DNA from: JBHJGS01 sp050331575
GTDB lineage: Bacteria; Pseudomonadota; Alphaproteobacteria; Sphingomonadales; Rhodothalassiaceae
Assembly (NCBI GenBank): GCA_050331575.1
Contig: JBHJGS010000063.1
Coordinates: 1-13,253, forward strand
Length of the DNA stretch: 13,253 nt
Direction: 5' to 3'
The notes under the pieces are model-generated. The model saw only the letters and a program-made list of their open reading frames with translations. It was not told where the DNA came from and made no database searches. The translations under genes were made by a program, and so were the position numbers. Positions 7,039 through 13,253 of this stretch are shown one piece after another (position 1 is the stretch's first letter; each line of letters begins with the position of its first letter).

Positions 7039-7584
7039 ATGCCCAACCCCGATTTCGAACTGACGGTCCCGAACGGTGATGATCGCACGCGCCGTGTCTG
7101 CACCACCTGCGGCTTCATCGACTATGTCAATCCGAAGATCGTGGTTGGAGCGGTGGCCGCGGCGTCGGACGGTCGCCTGGTTCTGTGCCGCCGTGCGATT
7201 GAACCGCGCAAGGGGTATTGGACCATCCCGGCAGGCTTTCTGGAGGAGGGCGAAAGCACCGAGGCCGGAGCAGCGCGCGAGGCCTATGAAGAGGCCCGCG
7301 CGCGCCTGGCGATCGACCAGTTGCTGGCGGTGTATTCCATCCCGCGTATCAGCCAGGTGCAGCTGATCTATCGGGCCAGCCTGACGGAGGATCATGTCGA
7401 AGCCGGGCCGGAGAGCGCTGATGTGGCGCTGGTCGCCTATGCCGATATCCCCTGGGCCGACCTGGCTTTCCCCTCGGTGCATTGGGCCCTTGAGCAATAT
7501 CAGCAAGTCCGCGGCCAAGCCGCTTTCGCGCCGTTCGCCAACCCCCGTGGGGCATTGGGCGACCGGCTGCCGCAGGGGTTGTAA
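7039..7584 (+). CDS. Nudix hydrolase with N-terminal zinc-ribbon-like motif
   Basis: Nudix enzymes hydrolyse nucleoside diphosphates linked to another group; the substrate here cannot be read from sequence. From ATG 7039 the protein has 181 residues. A ribbon-like segment RRVCTTCGFIDYVNPKIVVG (about 19-38, Cys21 and Cys24) resembles the NudC-type and ADP-ribose-type N-terminus, but only one Cys pair is present. The Nudix box is residues 66-88, from GFLEEGE to REAYEEARA. The metal-binding REaxEE core is intact, but the usual Gly after EEx is Arg. A GTG at 7024 is an alternative start with AGGA about nine bases ahead; I prefer the ATG because it begins just before the conserved region. The stop is two bases before the next gene's GTG, so the two are likely co-translated. 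Confidence 0.88.
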   Translation: MPNPDFELTVPNGDDRTRRVCTTCGFIDYVNPKIVVGAVAAASDGRLVLCRRAIEPRKGYWTIPAGFLEEGESTEAGAAREAYEEARARLAIDQLLAVYSIPRISQVQLIYRASLTEDHVEAGPESADVALVAYADIPWADLAFPSVHWALEQYQQVRGQAAFAPFANPRGALGDRLPQGL

Positions 7585-7586
7585 GC

Positions 7587-8012
7587 GTGTTGCTCGCGCT
7601 GCTGCTGGCCTTGCAACTCACCGGCTGCGATGAACCGGCGAGCTTTCAAGCGGATAATCGCTTGGAGCGGCTGGTCAATCCGCCGCGCCTTGTCCTGTCC
7701 GGCAATGTGGTGATCGCGCAGTGCGACCGGCGGATCGAAGCGGACCGGGTGATCGCGCATCTGGATGGGCAAACGTTGATCCGCGCGGACATTCCGGACC
7801 GGCCGGTGCTGCGGGTCGCTGAGCAAACGCTTCGGGCGGCTTGGGCGGTGGTGGACTTTCAGCGCGGCCTGGCCACGCTCGGCGGCGGCGTGAGCGTGTT
7901 GGCGGACGGCTCGGAACTGACCTGCGATCTGGTCGAACTGGTGTTCCAGGAGCGAGCGGCACGCTGCCTGGCCCTGACCGACCCGAAGGTGCGCGGGCGC
8001 ATCGCGCCATAG
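7587..8012 (+). CDS. Small lipoprotein resembling LptA/OstA-type LPS transport domain
   Basis: The 141-residue product starts at GTG 7587, with AGGGG (7574-7578) eight bases upstream. A very short hydrophobic leader (LLALLLALQ) ends in the lipobox LTGC, with Cys14 the lipidation residue. The following residue is Asp, which in E. coli keeps lipoproteins in the inner membrane. The mature part has repeated beta-strand units (LVLSGNVVIAQCDRRIEADR at about 36-55, then TLRAAWAVVDFQRGLATLGG, then VSVLADGSELTCD). These resemble the 'GNV-x-adxa-yd-gx-l-GxV' pattern of LptA/LptD N-terminal (OstA-like) jellyroll domains. lptB, lptC and rpoN are not nearby. The leader has no basic residues, so an earlier start inside the Nudix gene remains possible. 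Family assignment is by pattern only. Confidence 0.5.
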   Translation: MLLALLLALQLTGCDEPASFQADNRLERLVNPPRLVLSGNVVIAQCDRRIEADRVIAHLDGQTLIRADIPDRPVLRVAEQTLRAAWAVVDFQRGLATLGGGVSVLADGSELTCDLVELVFQERAARCLALTDPKVRGRIAP

Positions 8013-8027
8013 TGGGGTGCCGGGCCC

Positions 8028-8819
8028 CTATTGCAGGGTGAGCACGGTGACCTCGCCGTCGGCGCGGCCGTCATGGCCGGCAAAGATGACACGGCGCGGA
8101 AAGCCTTTGACCTTGACAAAATACGAGTCCTCCGGGCCCAGCCGGTTCTGGACCGACCAGATCTCGAACGCCTCGCCGCCCAATTCGGCTTGAATGCCTT
8201 TGCTGGCATAGTTCAGCACGGTGCGTTCGGGTAGCTGGCCCTTCGCTCCCACCGCATGCTGCTCGATGGCGACATCCTCGCCGCTAATGCCCAGCATGGC
8301 GCCGTCCCAATGGCCGTGTGCGGGGCCGATTTCCAGCCATTGGCCAATCGCTGCATGGGCGATCACGTCCAGCCGATGGTCGCGTTGCACGGGGCCGCCG
8401 GGGGCAAAGGCCAGCGCCACCAATTTGGCGGCCCAGGCCGGCTGGCTGGCATCGAGGATTTCGGCCTGTTGCATCAGGGTCGGCAGGCCCTCGCGCGGCG
8501 GCACTCCGTCCAGACCGAGCAACACGACCTTCAATTGCGGCCGACCGGCCAGGGCGCGCGCCAAGGTCAGGGACAGGCCGTAGCGCACTGTCGGGCTGTC
8601 GAAATCCCGCACGCGCCCGGCCACGCCCAAGATATCGGGCGCCGCGTCTCCGGCCAATTGTTCGGCCAGGTCGGACCAGGCGACCTTGTCCAGGTCATCG
8701 GCCCAGGGCGCCCCGGACACGGCCAGGCCGACCTGACCCATCGCCTGCACCGTGGCTTGCGGCTGCGGCGCAGCCTCGCCCGCCGGCACCCAGCACAACC
8801 AAACCGTTTTCGCTGCCAT
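8028..8819 (-). CDS. Hypothetical protein (263 aa), unrecognised
   Basis: I do not recognise this family. No signal peptide or membrane helix is seen. The N-terminal half alternates hydrophobic strands and helices (KTVWLCWVP at 4-12; DILGVAGRVRDFDSP at 62-76; LKVVLLGLDGVPP at 96-108), suggestive of an alpha/beta Rossmann-like fold. The C-terminal part looks beta-rich (FEIWSVQNRLG near 218-228; SYFVKVKGFPRRVIFAGHDG near 232-251). Trp is frequent. A good ribosome site (GGGAGGGGG) lies just upstream of ATG 8819. It is the gene downstream of hcp in the same orientation, but an intrinsic terminator lies between them, so it likely has its own promoter. It converges on the LptA-like gene with 15 bases between the stops. 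A link to type VI secretion is speculation from position only. Confidence 0.7.
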   Translation of the reverse strand: MAAKTVWLCWVPAGEAAPQPQATVQAMGQVGLAVSGAPWADDLDKVAWSDLAEQLAGDAAPDILGVAGRVRDFDSPTVRYGLSLTLARALAGRPQLKVVLLGLDGVPPREGLPTLMQQAEILDASQPAWAAKLVALAFAPGGPVQRDHRLDVIAHAAIGQWLEIGPAHGHWDGAMLGISGEDVAIEQHAVGAKGQLPERTVLNYASKGIQAELGGEAFEIWSVQNRLGPEDSYFVKVKGFPRRVIFAGHDGRADGEVTVLTLQ

Positions 8820-8966
8820 GGCCCCCTCCCGCTCTTTGCATGCTGTCCAAGCCTAGAGCAACATCTGACCGATGGGAATCGCTGTGCGAGACCAATCGGC
8901 CGGAAAATGCCCTGGAAGAACCCAGCGGCAAGCAAAGGTCGTCAGCGCAAAACCCGCGGTCTGCCC

Positions 8967-8994
8967 AAAAAAAACGGCGCCTAAGAAGGCGCCG
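8967..8994 (-). terminator. Intrinsic terminator of hcp
   Basis: On the minus strand a 7-bp perfect GC stem (CGGCGCC, arms 8988-8994 and 8975-8981) with a six-base loop is followed directly by eight T (8974 down to 8967). It begins 33 bases past the hcp stop. This is a textbook Rho-independent terminator and separates hcp from the 263-residue gene. Confidence 0.9.
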
Positions 8995-9027
8995 CCAAGG
9001 TGCTCAGGCGATACGTTTAGGAGACGC

Positions 9028-9534
9028 TTAGGCGTCCCAATCATCGGAACCGGCGGTGCCGGCGACTTCGTGCGTCCAATCGATCTTCTTGTAGGAGAAG
9101 GACACGTCTTCGTGGTGGGTGAATTCCTTGAAGTTGGCGTCCTTGGTGTTGGGCATCCAGGTCTTGATGTCGGTGATCGTGGCGTTTTGCAGGGTAATAG
9201 TGAAATAATGCTCCTGCTCACCGCTGGACGAGGTGCGATACGCCATGATTTCGACCTTGCTGATCTGCTCGCCGGTCGCCAGCGCCTGGTAGAGCATCGG
9301 CGAGGACTTGTCGAACATCTTGGTGATCTTCAGAGCTTCGTGGACACGCTGGCCGGAGGGCTGGCCCGACTGCGGGTCGGTCGGCACGAACACGTGGCCG
9401 TCCAGGGCGATGACCGTGATTTCGTCTTCGTGGCTGGACTGGCTCAGGGTGCCGATGCTGTCGGCGCTGGAGGCGCCGGTGTGCATCGCGCCTTGCGTGG
9501 CCCCTTCAACGGTCATGTACATTTGAGTCGGCAT
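9028..9534 (-). CDS. hcp: Hcp-family type VI secretion tube protein
   Basis: Hcp forms the hexameric rings of the type VI secretion inner tube and is exported with or as effector carrier. The 168 residues match the Hcp length and landmarks of the PTDPQSGQPSGQR group: MPTQMYMTVEG start, ADSIG near 24-28, SHEDEI near 34-39, VPTDPQSGQPSGQRVHEALK near 50-69, LLYxALxxGE-like MLYQALATGE at 80-89, EHYFTITLQNATI at 108-120, and the terminal YKKIDWTHEVAGTAGSDDWDA. There is no toxin extension. ATG 9534 has AAAGGA seven bases upstream; an in-frame extension to 9633 would run through the promoter and is rejected. No tss/tag gene, vgrG or recognised effector is in the window, so it is a solitary hcp. It is flanked by its own terminator and a near-consensus sigma-54 promoter. 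Confidence 0.95.
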   Translation of the reverse strand: MPTQMYMTVEGATQGAMHTGASSADSIGTLSQSSHEDEITVIALDGHVFVPTDPQSGQPSGQRVHEALKITKMFDKSSPMLYQALATGEQISKVEIMAYRTSSSGEQEHYFTITLQNATITDIKTWMPNTKDANFKEFTHHEDVSFSYKKIDWTHEVAGTAGSDDWDA

Positions 9535-9581
9535 GGCTTGGTCCTTTCTGCTGGCAGCATCGTCAGGGATGCCTGCCTCTA

Positions 9582-9597
9582 AGCAGATCTCGTGCCA
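9582..9597 (-). promoter_or_regulatory. Sigma-54 (RpoN) promoter of hcp
   Basis: On the minus strand the sequence is TGGCACGAGATCTGCT, against the consensus TGGCACG-N4-TTGC(A/T): one mismatch, with the invariant GG and GC exactly 10 bases apart. Counting from the -12 element, transcription would start near 9571, leaving a 37-base leader that contains the hcp ribosome site. RpoN control of hcp operons is known in several Gram-negative bacteria. Position, orientation and match all agree. Confidence 0.8.
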
Positions 9598-9692
9598 GAC
9601 TCGCGCCGATCGAACTAAGTCGCTGACATGCATAGGAAAACCGGTGTGAAGCCTGATCCGCCCTCAGGTCAGCCAGCGGCGGACCGGTCGAC

Positions 9693-9712
9693 CTGTGCAG
9701 AATGTCGCACAG
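9693..9712. promoter_or_regulatory. Proximal dyad, candidate activator site upstream of hcp
   Basis: CTGTGC (9693-9698) and GCACAG (9707-9712) form a 6-bp dyad with an eight-base centre. It would sit about 122-141 bases upstream of the predicted hcp start, the usual range for enhancer-binding-protein sites of sigma-54 promoters. It shares the TGTGC-N8-GCACA form with the next dyad. Confidence 0.5.
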
Positions 9713-9723
9713 TCTTGGCCGCC

Positions 9724-9749
9724 CGGCTGTGCGGATCTTCGCACAGCCG
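9724..9749. promoter_or_regulatory. Distal perfect 10-bp dyad, candidate activator site or mutM hairpin
   Basis: CGGCTGTGCG (9724-9733) and CGCACAGCCG (9740-9749) are perfect inverted repeats around six bases. The core is again TGTGC-N8-GCACA, centred 34 bp from the other dyad and about -165 from the predicted hcp start. Because it begins six bases past the mutM stop, it could also act as a transcript-end hairpin for mutM, but no T run follows on the minus strand. Confidence 0.5.
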
Positions 9750-9755
9750 CTTAAG

Positions 9756-10568
9756 TCACCGCTGGCACCGCCCGCAATAAAAGCTTGACCGGTTGGACTG
9801 GACGATGCGGCGCACCGGACTGCCACAGCGCCGGCACGCCTCGCCGGCGCGGCCATAAACCTGAAAGGCGTGCTGGAAATATCCCAATGTGCCGTCCACC
9901 TGGGCGTAATCGCGCAGGGACGATCCGCCTTGGGCGATGGCATCTTCCAAGGTTTGCTTGATTGCCGGATAAAGCCGCGCGGCCCGCCGGCCGGGCACGG
10001 TGCCGGCCGGGCGCTTCGGCGAGAGACCGGCACGGAAAAGCGCCTCGCACACATAGATATTGCCCAAGCCGGCGACCAGCGTCTGATCCAATAGCGCCGC
10101 CTTGATCGCGGTGACGCGGCCGCGCAAGCCGGCTTCCAAGTGCGCCAGGGTGAACGCCGGGCCGAGCGGCTCTGGGCCTAACCGGTCGAGCAGGGCATGG
10201 CCGCCGTCTGGGCGCAGAAAGTCGGCGATCCCGAAGCGCCGCGGATCACGGAATGCCAGACGCACACCGGCACCCGTGTCGAACAGCAGATGATCATGCC
10301 GCGCCGGCGCTGCTTGTTGCGGCTGAATCAGAATGCGCCCGGACATGCCCAGGTGCAGAAGCAGGATCGGCCCACTGGTGTGCATGAGAAGATATTTGCT
10401 GCGACGCTGCAAACGGATGACCTGATGGCCGGTCAGCCGCTGCGCGAAATCCACCGGCAGGGGGAACCGCAGATCGGGCCGCCGCGCCACCACGCGGATC
10501 AGCGTGCGGCCCACAAGCAGCGGCTCAAGGCCGCGGCGGACAGTCTCTACTTCAGGCAGTTCGGGCAT
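9756..10568 (-). CDS. mutM: Formamidopyrimidine-DNA glycosylase
   Basis: MutM/Fpg removes 8-oxoguanine and formamidopyrimidines and nicks the abasic site. The 270 residues are normal length. The start is chosen at MPELPEVETVRRGL because the proline after the initiator Met is the catalytic nucleophile, with Glu3 beside it; the frame extends six codons further upstream but that would block the N-terminus. Lys58 (RRSKYLLM) is the conserved beta-hairpin lysine. RDPRRFG lies at 108-114, and the helix-two-turn-helix region includes VAGLGNIYVCEALFRAG at about 165-181. The zinc finger is C-x2-C-x16-C-x2-C (Cys245, 248, 265, 268). It is divergent from ubiE with a 59-base spacer, a frequent alphaproteobacterial order. 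Confidence 0.97.
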   Translation of the reverse strand: MPELPEVETVRRGLEPLLVGRTLIRVVARRPDLRFPLPVDFAQRLTGHQVIRLQRRSKYLLMHTSGPILLLHLGMSGRILIQPQQAAPARHDHLLFDTGAGVRLAFRDPRRFGIADFLRPDGGHALLDRLGPEPLGPAFTLAHLEAGLRGRVTAIKAALLDQTLVAGLGNIYVCEALFRAGLSPKRPAGTVPGRRAARLYPAIKQTLEDAIAQGGSSLRDYAQVDGTLGYFQHAFQVYGRAGEACRRCGSPVRRIVQSNRSSFYCGRCQR

Positions 10569-10627
10569 TTGCAGTCTGGGCCGCATCCGTTAAGGTCCGC
10601 GCTCTTCATCCTGAGCGCCGGGCCGCT

Positions 10628-11374
10628 ATGTCAAGCAAACAGACCGTGGATTTTGGCTACACCGAGGTGAGCGACCGGGAGAAACCCCGCCTGGTCGGCA
10701 GCGTCTTTTCCTCGGTGGCGCGCCGGTACGACCTGATGAACGACGTCATGTCCGGCGGCCTGCATCGGCTGTGGAAGGATGCGATGATCGACTGGGTGCG
10801 GCCGCGCGCGGGAGAGCGCATCCTCGATGTTGCCGGCGGCACGGGCGATATTGCCTTTCGCATGGCGCGCGCCAGCGGCTTCGGGGCCGATATTCTGGTC
10901 AGTGACATCAATGAGGATATGCTGAGCGAGGGCCGGCGGCGCGCGCACCACCGACGCGTGCCCAATCTGCGCTGGTGCCTTGCCGATGCGGAGGCCCTGC
11001 CGCTGCCGGATCGCAGTTTGGACGCCTATACGATCGCCTTTGGCATCCGCAATGTGACGCACCGTGAGCGCGCGCTGGCGGAGGCGCACCGCGTGCTCCG
11101 GCCGGGCGGCCGGTTCGTCTGCATGGAGTTTTCGCGACCGGCCGTGCCGGCGCTGGACCGGCTTTATGACCTGTATTCCTTCCGCTTGATCCCGTTTCTG
11201 GGGCGCTGGGTCGCCGGCGACGCTGAGAGCTACCGCTATCTGGTCGAGAGCATTCGACGCTTTCCCGATCCCGACAGCTTCAGCGGCATGATCCGGGCCG
11301 CCGGGCTGTCGCGGGTGCGCGTGCGCTGTATGACCGGCGGCATCGTTGCCCTCCACGCCGCGCGCCGCCTTTAA
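10628..11374 (+). CDS. ubiE: Ubiquinone/menaquinone biosynthesis C-methyltransferase UbiE
   Basis: UbiE is a SAM-dependent C-methyltransferase acting on 2-polyprenyl-6-methoxy-1,4-benzoquinol (and on demethylmenaquinol in species with menaquinone). The 248 residues include UbiE signature 1 around 34-53 (YDLMNDVMSGGLHRLWKDAM), SAM motif I at 66-76 (LDVAGGTGDIA), the acidic SAM ribose region VSDINEDML at 91-99, and signature 2 around 141-161 (RNVTHRERALAEAHRVLRPG). No strong Shine-Dalgarno precedes the ATG. It is followed 23 bases later by ubiB in the same direction, so both ubiquinone genes probably share a transcript. Confidence 0.97.
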   Translation: MSSKQTVDFGYTEVSDREKPRLVGSVFSSVARRYDLMNDVMSGGLHRLWKDAMIDWVRPRAGERILDVAGGTGDIAFRMARASGFGADILVSDINEDMLSEGRRRAHHRRVPNLRWCLADAEALPLPDRSLDAYTIAFGIRNVTHRERALAEAHRVLRPGGRFVCMEFSRPAVPALDRLYDLYSFRLIPFLGRWVAGDAESYRYLVESIRRFPDPDSFSGMIRAAGLSRVRVRCMTGGIVALHAARRL

Positions 11375-11397
11375 TCCGGCCAGCAAGGGCAGGCGGC

Positions 11398-12969
11398 ATG
11401 AGCCAGGTCTTCGACATGACGATGCTCGGCGGCGGCGTGCATCTTTGGCGCTTGGTCCGGGTGCTGCGGGTGTTGAAGCGCTTCGATGCCTGGTTCGCCG
11501 TCCGGCGGCTTGGCCCGCACCCGTGGTTCATCCGCCTCGGCTTGTGGGTGGCGACATTCGGCGTGGTCCGCAAGCGCCGCCTGCCGGACCGGCAGGGCGA
11601 ACGGTTGGCAGCGGCCCTGGCGCATCTGGGGCCGGCCTTCGTCAAGCTGGGTCAGATGCTGGCCACACGGGCGGATCTGGTCGGGCCTGATCTGGCCGCA
11701 GACCTGCGCCGTCTGCAAGATCGCATGGACCCGTTTTCCGCCGACCAGGCGCGCGCCGCGGTGGAGGAAACGCTGGGCCGGCCGATCGCGCAGATGTTCA
11801 CACGCTTCGACGATCGGCCGATCGCGGCGGCCTCGATCGCCCAGGTGCACAAGGCCATCACGGTGGACGGCCAGACCGTGGCCTGCAAGGTGTTGCGGCC
11901 CGATGTGGAGCAGCGCTTTTATCGCGACTTGCGCGCCTTTGCCTGGGTCGCCCGTCTGGCGGAACTGGTTGCCACCGAAGCCCGGCGCCTGCGTGCGCAG
12001 GCCGTTGTGCGCACGCTGGCACAAAGCGTTGCGCGGGAACTGGATCTGCGGCTGGAGGCTGCCGCGGCCTCGGAACTGGCCGACAATATGGCCGGCGAGC
12101 CCGGCTACCGCTTGCCCCAGGTTCTGTGGACCCTAACCGGCCGGCGGGTCTTGACCATGGAATGGATCGACGGCGTGCCGCTGGCCGACACCGAGTCGGT
12201 CAAGGCAGCCGGTCATGACCTGCGGCACCTGGCCGAGCGCGTGGTGCAGACCTTCTTGAAGCAGGCCATGCGCGACGGCTTCTTCCATGCCGACCTGCAC
12301 CAGGGGAATTTTTTCGTTGAAGCCGATGGTACCCTGGTGGCCCTGGACTTCGGCATCATGGGACGCCTTGACCGCGCCTCGGCGATCTATCTGGCAGAAA
12401 TCCTATGGGCGTTCCAGCAGCGGGATTATCGCCGGGCGGCCCGCGCGCATTTTCGTGCTGGCTATGTGCCGCCGGACAAGTCAGAGGCGGAGTTCGCCCA
12501 GGCCCTGCGCGCCATCGCTGAGCCGGTGCACGACCGACCGGTCTCTGAAATCTCCGCCGGAGACCTTCTGGGTCAATTGTTCGCGACCACGGCTGCTTTT
12601 GACATGCATACCCGGCCCGAACTGATCTTGTTGCAGCGGTCTATGGTGATGGTGGAGGGCTTGGCTGCTGCATTGGAACCCAGCGTCAATATGTGGGCGG
12701 CGTCCCGCCCGGTGATCGAGGCGTGGACGCGCGAACGGCTGAGCCTTGAGGTGCAAGCCGCCGATGCCCTCCTTGATGCTGCCCGGTTTGCCGGCCGCAT
12801 GCCCGGCCTGATCGCGGCGGCGGAGCAGGCGATCTATCGCCTCGCCCAAGCGCCGGCTGGCGAGGCACCGCAGCCGGCGCCGGCGCCCGCGCCGTCGGTG
12901 TTTTGGCCCGTCACGGCGGCTGTGTTCGCCGGCCTATCACTGGGGCTTCTTATTGCACTAATTTCGTAG
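11398..12969 (+). CDS. ubiB: Ubiquinone biosynthesis ABC1/UbiB-family protein kinase-like protein
   Basis: UbiB is an atypical protein-kinase-like ATPase at the inner membrane needed for ubiquinone synthesis. The 523 residues show, in order: the KxGQ motif in GPAFVKLGQMLATRADLV (Lys83), the Ala-rich loop AAASIAQVHKA (about 143-153) that replaces the kinase P-loop, VACKVLRPDV with Lys164, MEWIDGVPL near 254-262, the catalytic segment FFHADLHQGN (Asp299, Asn304), and LDFGIMGRL with the DFG Asp317. HQGN stands where many homologues have HPGN. A C-terminal hydrophobic helix near 502-522 (VFWPVTAAVFAGLSLGLLIA) follows a Pro/Ala linker, the usual UbiB membrane anchor. The ribosome site AGGCGG lies just before the ATG. 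Confidence 0.96.
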   Translation: MSQVFDMTMLGGGVHLWRLVRVLRVLKRFDAWFAVRRLGPHPWFIRLGLWVATFGVVRKRRLPDRQGERLAAALAHLGPAFVKLGQMLATRADLVGPDLAADLRRLQDRMDPFSADQARAAVEETLGRPIAQMFTRFDDRPIAAASIAQVHKAITVDGQTVACKVLRPDVEQRFYRDLRAFAWVARLAELVATEARRLRAQAVVRTLAQSVARELDLRLEAAAASELADNMAGEPGYRLPQVLWTLTGRRVLTMEWIDGVPLADTESVKAAGHDLRHLAERVVQTFLKQAMRDGFFHADLHQGNFFVEADGTLVALDFGIMGRLDRASAIYLAEILWAFQQRDYRRAARAHFRAGYVPPDKSEAEFAQALRAIAEPVHDRPVSEISAGDLLGQLFATTAAFDMHTRPELILLQRSMVMVEGLAAALEPSVNMWAASRPVIEAWTRERLSLEVQAADALLDAARFAGRMPGLIAAAEQAIYRLAQAPAGEAPQPAPAPAPSVFWPVTAAVFAGLSLGLLIALIS

Positions 12970-13062
12970 CGATCCGTCGGTATCCGATTAAAACTGCGCA
13001 CAAACCTTTACGCCTTTACAAGGCTTTCGGGGCAGGGTTTTAGGACGGATAAGGATCAGGCC

Positions 13063-13253
13063 ATGCCCTCAGTTCAATCTTTTCAGACGTCGCCAGAGGC
13101 GGCCGGGTGGCGAGACTTCGCAACGTCCGCACAGCACCCTGAAAACGATCCCTTGGCAACATTATTGGATAATCTGCCGTCTCTGCTGGCGGTCCTGGAT
13201 GCACGCGGTCTGCTGCTGAAGGCGAATGACACGTGGCTGGCCTTCGCGCGGGA
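13063..13253 (+). CDS. PAS-domain sensory protein, N-terminal part, cut by window end
   Basis: The first 63 codons of an open frame are seen; it runs off the window. After a Ser/Ala/Pro-rich start, residues about 34-63 (LLDNLPSLLAVLDARGLLLK then ANDTWLAFAR) have the classic opening of a PAS domain: helix, 'avlD..G.i...N..w..f'. Such domains often lead histidine kinases, diguanylate cyclases/phosphodiesterases or chemoreceptors; the output domain is out of view. AAGGA (13051-13055) is seven bases before the ATG. TTTACA (13015-13020) is a good -35 with a 17-base spacer to a poor -10 (TTTTAG, 13038-13043), so a local promoter is possible. The 93-base gap after ubiB suggests a separate unit. Confidence 0.75.
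   Translation, partial: MPSVQSFQTSPEAAGWRDFATSAQHPENDPLATLLDNLPSLLAVLDARGLLLKANDTWLAFAR

Noticed and set aside
9028..9534. Part of a complete type VI secretion cluster
   Set aside because: No tssB/C, clpV, vgrG, tssJKLM or similar gene is present on either side within the window.
9535..9633. N-terminal extension of Hcp
   Set aside because: Hcp proteins begin at the MPTQ-type start; the extension covers the sigma-54 promoter and ribosome site.
11690..11710. UbiB HQGN instead of HPGN as a sign of inactivity
   Set aside because: The catalytic Asp, Asn, Lys and DFG are all present (HQGN itself is at about 12300), and the Gln form is, to my recollection, seen in other alphaproteobacterial UbiB proteins.
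12972..13050. Inverted pair ATCCGTC / GACGGAT flanking the ubiB-PAS spacer, and a 5-bp hairpin at 13012-13024
   Set aside because: Seven-base arms 66 bases apart and a short stem without a T run are easily chance; not enough for a terminator or operator call.
1..13253. tRNA, rRNA, CRISPR array, insertion sequence or phage attachment site
   Set aside because: No cloverleaf, spaced repeats, transposase-like ORF or terminal repeats were seen on either strand.

Overview
The window is GC-rich DNA from a Gram-negative proteobacterium, most likely an alphaproteobacterium. The evidence is a complete System I cytochrome c maturation run (ccmC-D-E-F-G-H-I), glyQ encoding a separate glycyl-tRNA synthetase alpha subunit, and divergent mutM / ubiE-ubiB, an arrangement common in Alphaproteobacteria. 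No genus can be named from sequence alone.

Layout. Positions 1-164 are a G-tract-rich non-coding end downstream of glyQ (165-1040, minus). A 140-base divergent spacer with repeated GCTTGCG half-sites separates glyQ from the ccm operon. ccmC, ccmD, ccmE and ccmF are chained by 1-4 base start/stop overlaps, as are ccmG, ccmH and ccmI; only the ccmF-ccmG junction has a short gap (1181-6511). These genes encode heme delivery (CcmC, CcmD, CcmE), the heme-lyase core (CcmF, CcmH, CcmI) and apocytochrome thiol reduction (CcmG, CcmH). ccmA and ccmB, the ATPase and permease that release holo-CcmE, are not in the window.

After a 148-base spacer with a possible promoter and strong stem-loops comes a plus-strand group: an unrecognised 111-residue protein, a Nudix hydrolase with an N-terminal CxxC ribbon, and a small lipoprotein resembling LptA/OstA domains. 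Converging on it from the minus strand are an unrecognised 263-residue protein and a solitary hcp gene (type VI secretion tube protein). hcp has a strong SD, a clear intrinsic terminator, a near-consensus sigma-54 promoter, and two matching TGTGC-N8-GCACA dyads where an enhancer-binding activator would sit. No other T6SS gene is present, so this looks like a stand-alone, separately controlled hcp cassette. It is the most interesting part of the window.

Next come mutM (minus) and, divergently, ubiE-ubiB for ubiquinone biosynthesis. The window ends inside a gene whose N-terminus looks like a PAS sensory domain. Most of the window is conserved housekeeping (translation, cytochrome c and quinone biogenesis, base-excision repair). 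The 6.5-9.75 kb stretch is the accessory part.
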